Source of the DNA: DASQPR01 sp963836775
Lineage (GTDB): Bacteria; Actinomycetota; Actinomycetes; Mycobacteriales; Micromonosporaceae
Reading direction: 5' to 3'
DNA: 64,000 bases
Assembly: GCA_963836775.1 (NCBI GenBank)
Contig: CAWIKR010000002.1
Coordinates: 744,001 to 808,000, forward strand
Shown: piece after piece, positions 32,558 to 40,409 of the stretch
Position numbering within the stretch: the stretch's first letter is position 1
Layout of the letters: each line of letters opens with the position of its first letter
The notes under the pieces: generated by a model
What the model was told of the DNA's origin: nothing
What the model saw: only the letters and a program-made list of their open reading frames with translations
Databases searched by the model: none
Program-made: the position numbers and the translations under genes

Positions 32558-33134
32558 CGATCGACCCGGTACGCCGACCTGGGCGGCTCGACCGGCCACG
32601 GTGCAGCCGATTGCGGGATCAGCGCTGCTCGAACCTCGTCATTGGCAGGCCCGAGCGCGGTGGTTGGCCAGTCGATGACCGGGACCGCGACGAGCGACCG
32701 CAAGGCCGCCACGAAGGCCGTCCGATCGAGCCGCACGAAGCTCAGCGCGATGCTGGTGGCGGCGAGCCGGTCGGATCCGTTGCCGGACATGACCACGCCG
32801 TGCGGCTTCGGCAGGATGCCGACGTATCGCTGCTTGCGAGCCGACACTTGCTGGTCCCAGAACACCACCGCATCGACCTCCGACCACGCAACGTCCGCGG
32901 TCGCCGAGCGAAAGCGGCCTGGACCCGGATGCCGACCGCGTCAAACTCGACTGCGACTCGCCGGGTCAGCGCCACCAGCAGGACCGCCAGGCCACCCAGA
33001 CCGAAGAAGATCACGACTGCCGCGCGGAGAATCAGCGGCATAGCGAGCGCCAACGCCAGCGCGTTGAAGGCGGCGGCGACGACGACCACAAAGGTCGTGG
33101 CGTGGCTCCAGCCGTATCGAGCCGAGAAGACCAT
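32554..33134 (-). pseudogene. Membrane protein with PH-like domain, frameshifted
   Basis: From ATG 33134 the N-terminus has two transmembrane helices (FVVVVAAAFNALALALAMP and VVIFFGLGGLAVLLVAL), then VAVEFDAVGIRVQAAF. The frame then goes out of register near 32905-32916. In the other frame the protein continues DVAWSEVDAVVFWDQQ and KQRYVGILPKPHGVV, typical of bacterial PH-domain membrane proteins. One missing base explains it. About 193 residues if repaired. Decay or assembly error cannot be told apart here. Confidence 0.7.
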
Positions 33135-33173
33135 GGCACGCAGTGTGCGGCATGAAGTCGCGGACGCGCAGCC

Positions 33174-33899
33174 CTAGGCGACCACGAGCGACCGGAGCGC
33201 GGCGATGTCCTCGGCGGTGAGGCCGAACTTGGCCGCCCAGCCGGCGAAGCCGCCCCACCGCTGGTCCACCAGGTCGATCGTCGCCGCCATCACCGCGGCG
33301 ACCGGCTCCCACCTGTCGTAATACGAATCCGGCATCTGCGCCAGGCCGAGGACGCTCCGGCGCTCGCGAGCCCGAACCCGGATCGCGGCCGAGGCCTTGG
33401 TGCTGCGCGCGTAGTCGGCGCAGATGTCGGCTGCCGGCACCCCCGCCAGCCCCAGGATCGCGGCGATCACCACGCCGGTCCGGTCGCAGCCGATATGGCA
33501 GTGGATCAACGCTGGGGTGACACCCGGACGACCGATCAGCCGAATCAGCTCGGCAATCTCCGCGCCCTTGTAACGCAGGATGTCGGCGTACTGCTCGGGG
33601 CGGGTGGCCGCGGACCCGATGTCGCCCAGCGGCACGTTGACATAGGCGACGTCGCGCTCGGAAAGCGGACCCCGGCCGAGTTTCCGGATCTCCGGCAGAT
33701 CGCGAAGATCGACGACCGTCCGCAGGCCGAGCGTGTCCACCAGCAGATCGGCATCGCGGTCGGTGGCATAGGCCGCGGAGTCGCTGCGGAACAGCACCCC
33801 CGGACGGATCGACCCGCCGGCGCTGACCGGAAGCCCGCCGAGGTCGCGGAAATTGACGAGACCGGCGAGCGTCACGCCGGCCGCGGTCCGTTCGCTCAT
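33174..33899 (-). CDS. Tyrosine-protein phosphatase
   Basis: 241 residues of the Y_phosphatase3 type. LVNFRDLGG near the N-terminus and the P-loop HCHIGCDRTGVV with catalytic Cys and Arg identify it. VVDLRDLPEI provides the general-acid region. Its ATG overlaps the stop of the upstream protein kinase gene by 4 bp, so kinase and phosphatase are made together and may act on the same targets. It is intracellular with no signal peptide. Confidence 0.9.
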   Translation of the reverse strand: MSERTAAGVTLAGLVNFRDLGGLPVSAGGSIRPGVLFRSDSAAYATDRDADLLVDTLGLRTVVDLRDLPEIRKLGRGPLSERDVAYVNVPLGDIGSAATRPEQYADILRYKGAEIAELIRLIGRPGVTPALIHCHIGCDRTGVVIAAILGLAGVPAADICADYARSTKASAAIRVRARERRSVLGLAQMPDSYYDRWEPVAAVMAATIDLVDQRWGGFAGWAAKFGLTAEDIAALRSLVVA

Positions 33900-35656
33900 C
33901 CGTGTCCACTCACGAAGTGGTAGAACCTCATCACCCAGGCGGTCTGCTGCAGATAGGTGATGCCGACCGCGTAGAGGAAGATCGCCACCGCGATGTGCGC
34001 GCCCCGGGCGGTCTTGCGGCGCCGGTGCATCCAGCCCTCGATGACCAGCCGGCCGACGAGCCGTGCCACCATGAACAAGCCGATCGCCACGACCACAGTG
34101 GACAGCAGGATCGACGGCGCGACCACGATGCCGGTAGTCGGGCGGCTGGACGCGGCCCAGATGATCCAGCACAGAACCGCGAACGTGCCGGCTGTCCAGG
34201 TCCAGCCCCGGCCGCGCTTCCAGACCCGCCAGCGCTCGGACACCGGCACCCGCACCCGAGCAGGGGCGGCCGCGACCGGCGCCGCGGTCGGATCCGGGAC
34301 CTGCGGGCGGTTGACCACCTGCGCACGCCCGACCAGCATCGCAACGTCGCCACCCTGCGGCTGCATCGGCGCCGGTGCGCCGGCTGGTCCGCCGCTGGTC
34401 GGTCCGCCACCGGCCGGGCTGCCGGAGACCGGACCACCGGCGGCGCCACCAGCGGCCGGACTGCCGACATTGGGACCGCCGGAGACCGGACTGCCGGACA
34501 CCGGCTGCTCCGAAGCCGGCGCCGGCGGCGTCAGGATCGCCGGCATCCGCTGGAGTTCGGGCTGCTGCGGCAGCTTCGCCGCCTTGGCCCGAAGCGCGAC
34601 CAGTTCGCGCTCCAGCAGCTCGATCCGGTGGAACGCATCAGTCTCCGTACCGCGGAGAACCGGTCGTGCCCGGCCGACCGCGCGGCCGCCGTCGCTGGTG
34701 ATCGGTGCGGCCCCGGCGCGATCGGCCCAATCCAAACCCAGGTCCGGCAGCCCGGCACCGCGCACCAGAACCGCCAGACGCTCGATCCAGCCGGCCAGCT
34801 CGCGAGTGCTGGGGCGGTCGACCGGGCGGTCGGCGAGCGGCGCCAGCACATGGTCCCGCAGCGCCGGACGGCCTTCGAAGATCGGATGCCGATCCATCGG
34901 CGTCGACGTGCCCCGGGGCGGCTGGCCGGTCAGGATGAAATATGCCACCGAGCCGAACCCGTGCACGTCATAGCTCGGCGAGACCTGGCCCTGCAAGGCT
35001 TCCGGCCCACCGGAATCGGCCGTGTAGGCGATCTGGGTGATCTCTTCGTGCCGCCAGTAGCGTGCGCCGGTGAAGTCGATCAGCCGCACTTCGCCGTTAG
35101 TCAGCACCATTAGATTGGACGGCTTGATGTCCATATGCAGCACCGGGCACGCCGCTTGATCGTCGGGGAAGTGCAGCGCCCGCATGGTCTCGGAAATAGT
35201 GCGCAGCGCCGATGGCGCATTCAGACGGGGCCCGGAGCCACGGACGGCGGCGTTGGTCACGTATTCCCGGAGATTGACGCCGTGGAGATAGTCATAAATC
35301 TGATAAGGCACCGCGTCGCGGATCGACGGCGCGACTCCGATCGGGTGCGGCGGCGGACCGTAGAAACCGTCGGCCCGGCGGCAGATGCCGGTGACACCGC
35401 GATTGTTCAGATCCATCAGGGCGGCGTCGCCCTTGTCCCAGGACCGCAACTCGTCGGCGACCGGGCGCTTGGGATCGAGCCGGAACACCTTGACGGTGAT
35501 CGGCGCGCTCGTCACACCGCCGCAGATGCGCACGCCGCGGTAGACATCGGCCTGACCGCCGGAGCCGATGCGGGCCACCAGCCGGTAGCGCTGGTAGGTC
35601 TCCGGAAGCGGGCTGGCCGGGCCGCACACAAGGTCAACCAGTGCGGGTTCGGGCAT
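33896..35656 (-). CDS. Ser/Thr protein kinase-like membrane protein
   Basis: 586 residues. The kinase domain (about 22-290) has the Gly loop RIGSGGQADVYRG, Lys 56 in ITVKVF, the catalytic loop HMDIKPSNLM and RLIDFTGARYW where DFG would be. The catalytic Asp, Asn and Asp are kept but HRD reads HMD and DFG reads DFT. A GSP/GGP-rich linker (about 400-450) follows, then about three C-terminal membrane helices. No PASTA repeats. It is coupled to a Tyr phosphatase. It is likely active or weakly active. Confidence 0.85.
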   Translation of the reverse strand: MPEPALVDLVCGPASPLPETYQRYRLVARIGSGGQADVYRGVRICGGVTSAPITVKVFRLDPKRPVADELRSWDKGDAALMDLNNRGVTGICRRADGFYGPPPHPIGVAPSIRDAVPYQIYDYLHGVNLREYVTNAAVRGSGPRLNAPSALRTISETMRALHFPDDQAACPVLHMDIKPSNLMVLTNGEVRLIDFTGARYWRHEEITQIAYTADSGGPEALQGQVSPSYDVHGFGSVAYFILTGQPPRGTSTPMDRHPIFEGRPALRDHVLAPLADRPVDRPSTRELAGWIERLAVLVRGAGLPDLGLDWADRAGAAPITSDGGRAVGRARPVLRGTETDAFHRIELLERELVALRAKAAKLPQQPELQRMPAILTPPAPASEQPVSGSPVSGGPNVGSPAAGGAAGGPVSGSPAGGGPTSGGPAGAPAPMQPQGGDVAMLVGRAQVVNRPQVPDPTAAPVAAAPARVRVPVSERWRVWKRGRGWTWTAGTFAVLCWIIWAASSRPTTGIVVAPSILLSTVVVAIGLFMVARLVGRLVIEGWMHRRRKTARGAHIAVAIFLYAVGITYLQQTAWVMRFYHFVSGHG

Positions 35657-35845
35657 GTGCCACCTTCGGCCTGTCGGTGCAGAGGACTCAAAGGGTATCC
35701 GGACGATGCGACACCCGCGCGACCGCCCACTCGGCGAAGCCAGCATTCCGGGTGCGAAGCCGGCATTCAGCGGGCGACGCACGCATCGACCGGACCGAGG
35801 CCTAATTCGGTCGCTCCGACGGCGCAGTCGGCGTAGGAAGGAGGC

Positions 35846-37072
35846 GTGCAGCCGGAGTACACATACCGATCCGCCACGGCGGACGAATGGGATCAAATCA
35901 GCATAATCCTCTCGGAAGCCTTTAACGAGGACATGTCCGATGAGTGGAGTGCGATGGAACGCGGCGTCTTCGAACCGGAGCGCACCGTTCTCGCAGAGAC
36001 CGGCGGCGAGATCGTCGGACACTCGTCGGCCTTCACCCGGGACCTGACCGTTCCGGGCGGCAGCGTGCCCGCATCGCACGTGACCATGGTCGGCGTCAGC
36101 TCGCTGCATCGTCGTCGGGGCCTGCTGCGATCGATGATCACGCGATTGCACGACGACGCCATCCGCCGAGGTGAGCCGATCGCCGCGTTGTGGGCCAGCG
36201 AGGCACGGATCTATCAGCGCTTCGGCTACGGCCAAGCGGCCGGCCGGCTCAGCATCGACCTGAACAAGAACGAAGCGACACTGCGGCCCGAGTCACTGCT
36301 GCCGCCGGTCGGAACGGTCCGCCGGGTCCCGGCCGACGACGTCGACACATTCCTGAAGGTCTACGAACGCGCACTCGCCGAGCGCACTGGATTCTCGTCG
36401 CGCAACGAGGCGTGGTGGACCTACGTCCTCAGCGACTTGAAGGAGAGCCGGGGCGGTGCCACCGCGTTGCGGGCGGTCGTCCACGACGGCCCCGACGGCC
36501 CCGACGCCTACATGCTGTTCCGGGTCAAATCCGAATGGGGCGTGACGCCGAACGGCACGGTGCAGATCCGCGAACTGGTGGCCACCACGCCCGAGGGTTA
36601 TCAAGCCATGTGGCAGCAGGCGCTCGCGGTGGACCTGACCCGGACCGTTTATCTCCGCTTCGGATCACTCGACGAGCCGGTGCTCTACCTGGTCGACGAG
36701 GTTCGCGCCCTGGAACCGAAGGTCACCGACAGCCTCTGGGTGCGCATTCTCTCGGTGCCGGACGCGCTGTCCGCGCGGCGCTATGCCGCGCCGGTCGATG
36801 TGGTCCTGGACGTCACCGACCGCGACATCCTGGGCAACGCACGACGCTGGCGGCTGGTCGGCGGACCGGACACTTCATCGTGTACGCCCACCGACGAACC
36901 CGCCGATCTGCGGCTCGACATCAGCGCGCTGGGTGCGGCCTACCTCGGCGGCACCACGCTCGCGGCGCTCGCCGCCGGCGGCCGGGTCACTGAATTGACC
37001 GGCGGTGCGCTGGCCCGCGCCACGGCCGGGTTCCGCTGGCATCGGGAGCCCGCCGCCACCGAAGTGTTCTAG
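35846..37072 (+). CDS. eis: Eis-family N-acetyltransferase
   Basis: 408 residues, the normal Eis length, with two GNAT regions and a C-terminal SCP2-like domain. Acetyl-CoA motif VGVSSLHRRRGLLRSMI, substrate-side ALWASEARIYQRFGYGQA, and the ending REPAATEVF with the terminal Phe carboxylate that acts as general base in the family. Relatives acetylate amines, including aminoglycosides at several positions. AAGGAGG precedes the GTG. It is monocistronic. Confidence 0.9.
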   Translation: MQPEYTYRSATADEWDQISIILSEAFNEDMSDEWSAMERGVFEPERTVLAETGGEIVGHSSAFTRDLTVPGGSVPASHVTMVGVSSLHRRRGLLRSMITRLHDDAIRRGEPIAALWASEARIYQRFGYGQAAGRLSIDLNKNEATLRPESLLPPVGTVRRVPADDVDTFLKVYERALAERTGFSSRNEAWWTYVLSDLKESRGGATALRAVVHDGPDGPDAYMLFRVKSEWGVTPNGTVQIRELVATTPEGYQAMWQQALAVDLTRTVYLRFGSLDEPVLYLVDEVRALEPKVTDSLWVRILSVPDALSARRYAAPVDVVLDVTDRDILGNARRWRLVGGPDTSSCTPTDEPADLRLDISALGAAYLGGTTLAALAAGGRVTELTGGALARATAGFRWHREPAATEVF

Positions 37073-37082
37073 GCTGGCCGGC

Positions 37083-37469
37083 ATGGGTGACGGCGAGCAG
37101 CGGCGGCGACGCGTACGCGGCAGTCGCGGCACGCCTGCGCCACCCGTGCCGGGCCCACCACCGGCCGGGCCTCGCGGTCCGGTCTCCGGCGGTTTCACGG
37201 CTCAGACCTCCGAAGTCTTCGATGACACCGCGGCAGTCGACTTACCGACCGGCGAACATCCGATCATCGATCATCCGGCCTCCGCTCACGATCGCGAGGA
37301 TCGTGACGAGCGCAGTCTCCGCGGGTTGATCGGCGGGGGTTCATCGCAGGTGAATGTGCGGGCGGCGATGCGGGCACGGGACGCCTCGCGGCCCAGCGAC
37401 GACGACCTGGCCGACGCCGAAGCCACCCTCGCGATCGTCCACCGCGGCTGGATGCCCAGGGACAGCTGA
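37083..37469 (+). CDS. Hypothetical protein
   Basis: 128 residues from ATG 37083. Arg-rich N-terminus, then a Pro/Gly-rich low-complexity stretch (residues 17-38), then an acidic region and a helical C-terminal part (VNVRAAMRARDASRPSDDDL, then EATLAIVHRGWMP). Not recognised. TAGGCT at 37070-37075, which includes the eis stop codon, lies 7 nt before the start, so it probably has its own leaderless transcript. Confidence 0.65.
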   Translation: MGDGEQRRRRVRGSRGTPAPPVPGPPPAGPRGPVSGGFTAQTSEVFDDTAAVDLPTGEHPIIDHPASAHDREDRDERSLRGLIGGGSSQVNVRAAMRARDASRPSDDDLADAEATLAIVHRGWMPRDS

Positions 37470-37549
37470 CGCGGCCGGGTCGCCTGCTTGTCGGGTGCTC
37501 GGAGATCGGCCCGCGGCGCCGCTGCAGCGAACCGAGCCGAGCCGGCCGG

Positions 37550-38005
37550 TCAGATCCCGTGCTTGCGTTCGTAGTGCGTCACCTGATCGATGCGCCGCTG
37601 ATGCCGCGGCTCCGCCGAGAACGGCGTCTCCAAGAACGCTGTGACCAGCGCGGTCGCCTCAGACGGCGTGTGCTGGCGGGCACCGATTCCGACGACGTTG
37701 GCGTTGTTGTGCGCGCGAGCCAGCGTCGCGGTGTCGTGATTCCAGGCCAGCGCGGCCCGAACTCCTTCGACCTTGTTGGCGGCGATCTGCTCGCCATTGC
37801 CGGATCCACCGATCACCACGCCCAGGCTGCCCGGATCGGCGACCACCTTCTCGCCGGCCGCGATGCAGTAGGCCGGGTAGTCGTCTTCGGCGTCATAGGT
37901 GTCGGCGCCAAGGTCGACCACCTCATAGCCGGCCTTCGCCAGCTCGGCGTTCAGATGGGCTTTGAGCTCGAAGCCGGCGTGGTCCGAGGCGAGATATACG
38001 CGCAT
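37550..38005 (-). CDS. rpiB: Ribose-5-phosphate isomerase B
   Basis: 151 residues. It interconverts ribose 5-phosphate and ribulose 5-phosphate in the pentose phosphate pathway. MRVYLASDHAGFELKAHL at the N-terminus and GVVIGGSGNGEQIAANK, the sugar-binding loop, are diagnostic; NVVGIGARQ follows. TAGACT at 38018-38013, inside the end of the upstream gene, is 7 nt before the ATG, so a separate leaderless transcript is likely. It corresponds in position to Rv2465c of M. tuberculosis. Confidence 0.95.
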   Translation of the reverse strand: MRVYLASDHAGFELKAHLNAELAKAGYEVVDLGADTYDAEDDYPAYCIAAGEKVVADPGSLGVVIGGSGNGEQIAANKVEGVRAALAWNHDTATLARAHNNANVVGIGARQHTPSEATALVTAFLETPFSAEPRHQRRIDQVTHYERKHGI

Positions 38006-38015
38006 GGGGCCGAGT

Positions 38016-39218
38016 CTAGGAAACCGCGCCGCGAAGCTCGGCGGCAACCAGTCCGGCACGCGCCTTCGGCGTAAACCAGGTGCTCTTCCGCGGCAGCTTG
38101 AGACGGGCCAGGTTGACCGCCACGAAGTCGTCCACGGTCACCGGGGCGATCAGGATCGCCAGGCCGGCGCGCCCGGCGTCGACCTCGCCTCGCAGCCACT
38201 CGGCCGGATAATCGCCACCGATGTAGTTGATCGACTTGTCGCCCGGATCCAGGCACAGCGCAGCGCCGATCAGGTGCCGCTCGACGAGTGCGTGATCGAG
38301 GTTGTCCACCACGCTCGACCCGTCCTGCGGCAGCCGCACCGCCCAGGCGCCGTCGGCGGCGTACACATTGATCGTGCCCTTGGCGGGGATGCCCGGCGCT
38401 GCGTCCAGGACGGTGACCGCCGCGCCCGCGGCGCGCAGGCGCTCGGCCACCGCGGCGCCAGTCTGCGACGTGCGGATCAGCCGGTTGTAGGGCTGGATCG
38501 CCACCGACTGCGGGGTGGTGACCACCGCCAGGAACCGATCCAGCCCCGCTGTCTGCGCGGCCAGGCTGCGGTGGTTGCCGTCGGCGACCACCAGCTCACC
38601 GGTCCCGGCCAGTTTGAGGAGCTGATCCTGGCGGGCGCCGGGCCCGATCGGCCAGATTTCGTGTTGCCGGCCGGCCGGATCCAGATCGGTCACCGCCGGG
38701 TCGCCGGCCTCCGCGACCGCTGCGGCGAGCGCGTCCTGCAGTTCCTCCGGCTCGACCGTCGCGAGCAGGAGCACCGGGGACAGCAGGTGGTTGATTGTCG
38801 CGGCCAGCGCGACCCGCTCACGCACCTTCTCGATGAAGACGTCCTCGTTGCGGATGACCAATCCCGGCTCGTCGGCGGATGTGGAGATCTGATCGGTGTC
38901 GACCATGGTCCACAGGCCGTAGCCGACAGTCCCGGACGGATCCGTGATCCGGTAGACCACCGCGACCTCGTCGTGCGCCGCGTAACGCCCGTCGGATTTG
39001 GCATCGGCCAGCCGCTGCGCCGCGGCCGGCAGGCTGTCGGTGAACGAGCGGCCGACGCTTTCCGGTGCCCGGTGCGGCATCTCGATACCGAGTGCGCTGG
39101 TCGGGTTCGCCGCGATGATGGCGGTGATTTCCGCGTCGGCGGCGAACTCGTCGTAATTCTGCGAGCCGGTGCCACCGGTGGACAGCCAGGCCCGGTGAAT
39201 CGGGTGCGCGAGGGTCAT
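38016..39218 (-). CDS. DUF1015 family protein
   Basis: 400 residues. The DUF1015 signature VVADGNHRSLAA is at about residue 215, with YRITDPSGTVGYGLWTMVDT and KESTW-like terminal KSTWFTPKARAGL. Relatives include SbnI and the archaeal ADP-dependent serine kinase SerK, so a free-serine kinase role is possible but unproven. TAGCGT lies 8 nt before the ATG. It is followed 10 bp later by rpiB. A terminator at 39300-39331 separates it from the gene upstream. Confidence 0.85.
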   Translation of the reverse strand: MTLAHPIHRAWLSTGGTGSQNYDEFAADAEITAIIAANPTSALGIEMPHRAPESVGRSFTDSLPAAAQRLADAKSDGRYAAHDEVAVVYRITDPSGTVGYGLWTMVDTDQISTSADEPGLVIRNEDVFIEKVRERVALAATINHLLSPVLLLATVEPEELQDALAAAVAEAGDPAVTDLDPAGRQHEIWPIGPGARQDQLLKLAGTGELVVADGNHRSLAAQTAGLDRFLAVVTTPQSVAIQPYNRLIRTSQTGAAVAERLRAAGAAVTVLDAAPGIPAKGTINVYAADGAWAVRLPQDGSSVVDNLDHALVERHLIGAALCLDPGDKSINYIGGDYPAEWLRGEVDAGRAGLAILIAPVTVDDFVAVNLARLKLPRKSTWFTPKARAGLVAAELRGAVS

Positions 39219-39299
39219 GGCAAACGACGCTAGTTCGTCCCGACGGGACCGGTGCGGCCGGGCCGGGTCTCGTCCGGGTGGCGGGTCTGGACAGCAACA

Positions 39300-39331
39300 A
39301 GCCGCGCGAGCCAGGAGTGGCTCGCGCGGCT
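39300..39331 (-). terminator. Intrinsic terminator
   Basis: AGCCGCGCGAGCCA and TGGCTCGCGCGGCT form a perfect 14-bp stem with a GGAG loop. It lies 17 bp after the stop of the DsbA-fold gene and upstream of the DUF1015 gene on the same strand. There is no long T run. Confidence 0.85.
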
Positions 39332-39347
39332 GATGTCGCGACCAGAC

Positions 39348-39998
39348 CTAGTCGAAGATCGGCCCGACGTCGCGGGACCGCTTCAGCTCGAAGAAGCCCG
39401 GAGTGCCGGAGACCAGCAGGACGCCGTCCCAGAGCTTGCCGGCCGCGTCGCCCTTGGGCGCCGGAGTCACCACCGGACCGAAGAACGCGACCTTCTGGTC
39501 CGGATCGGGTCCCGGGGCGTGGATCACCGGCGTGCCCACGTCGGTGCCGACCGGCTTCATGCCGGCGTTGTGGCTGTCCCGCAGCGCCTCGTCGAACTCG
39601 GCCGAGGTGGCGGCGTCGGCCAGGGTCGGGTCCAGGTCGCAGTCGGCGAGGACGGCGCTGAACAGTTCCGGCCCGATCGGCTCCTTCTGCAGGTGGATGC
39701 GCTTGCCGAACGCGGTGTAGAGATCGCGGAGCACGTCGTTGCCATACTTCTGCTCGGCCGCGATGGCGATCCGGACCGGGCCCCAGCCGTTGGCCAGCAG
39801 CGTCTTGTATCGCTCCGGGAGATCGTCGCGGTTCTCGTTCAGCACCGACAGGCTCATCACGTGGAAGGTAACGTCGACCGGGCGGACCTGCTCCACCTCC
39901 AGCAGCCACCGCGATGTCATCCAGGCCCATGGGCACATGGGGTCGAACCACATGTCCACCTGCGAGCGCTCTGCGCTTAATGTCTCGTTCTGCACCAT
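39348..39998 (-). CDS. DsbA-fold mycothiol-dependent nitroreductase-like protein (Rv2466c type)
   Basis: 216 residues, thioredoxin-like DsbA fold. VDMWFDPMCPWAWMTSRW carries the CPWA active site with one Cys followed by Trp, as in Rv2466c, and the C-terminal half has the cis-Pro region VGTDVGTPVI. Rv2466c reduces substrates with mycothiol and is part of the oxidative-stress response. It sits between rpiB/DUF1015 and divergent pepN as in mycobacteria. GGGGAGG precedes the ATG. A SigB/SigF-type promoter candidate lies about 30-55 bp upstream. Confidence 0.9.
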   Translation of the reverse strand: MVQNETLSAERSQVDMWFDPMCPWAWMTSRWLLEVEQVRPVDVTFHVMSLSVLNENRDDLPERYKTLLANGWGPVRIAIAAEQKYGNDVLRDLYTAFGKRIHLQKEPIGPELFSAVLADCDLDPTLADAATSAEFDEALRDSHNAGMKPVGTDVGTPVIHAPGPDPDQKVAFFGPVVTPAPKGDAAGKLWDGVLLVSGTPGFFELKRSRDVGPIFD

Positions 39999-40027
39999 GA
40001 TCGCGGCCTCCCCGGGAAGTACTTGCG

Positions 40028-40052
40028 TACCCCCATCTTTGCTTAGGCAAAC
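40028..40052 (-). promoter_or_regulatory. SigB/SigF-type promoter candidate
   Basis: GTTT at 40052-40049 and GGGTAC at 40033-40028 (minus), 15-bp spacer, about 30 bp before the DsbA-fold gene. It matches GTTT-N15-GGGTAT with one mismatch in the last base. Confidence 0.5.
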
Positions 40053-40144
40053 GAAACCCGCGATATCACCCGCGCGTGACCCCGACCACTTCTGCCCGCC
40101 GGCGGCAGGGCGTGAAAGACTTCCCTTCGTGTCTGGGTTCGCAA

Positions 40145-40308
40145 GAGCCTGTTCCTAAGCCTTCGGTCGGGGCGAGGCGGAGTCCAGATGGTTGTCGGCA
40201 AGGCGGAGGTACGGGTGCATACCGGTGTTGTCTGCACCCGTGCCGACAACGCCGCCGACGGCCATCTGGGCCCGCCGCAGCCTGGCCACGACGCTTAGGA
40301 ACCGGCTC
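40145..40308. repeat. 164-bp branched inverted-repeat element
   Basis: Outer arms GAGCCTGTTCCTAAGC (40145-40160) and GCTTAGGAACCGGCTC (40293-40308) pair at 15 of 16 positions. Inside, CCAGATGG (40184-40191) pairs with 40262-40269, GTTGTCGGCA (40191-40200) with 40241-40250, and ACGGGTGCA (40211-40219) with 40233-40241. The whole folds into a long interrupted hairpin with a 13-nt loop. It occupies much of the 411-bp gap between the DsbA-fold gene and pepN. The rest of the gap shows only a small GGGCC/GGCCC hairpin at 40336-40357. No open frame is convincing. Confidence 0.8.
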
Positions 40309-40409
40309 TAAGCCCAGCATCAGCATTCGGGCCGTCCTTAAGGCCCGGGCATCGATTTCACGGCGGTCGCGACGGCGCGGCCGCTGCCATTGGAGTGGAG
40401 CGAACAAGC

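Noticed and set aside
40395..40409. Upstream GTG as pepN start
   Set aside because: The family N-terminus and the GGAG spacing favour GTG 40410, though the earlier GTG is not excluded.
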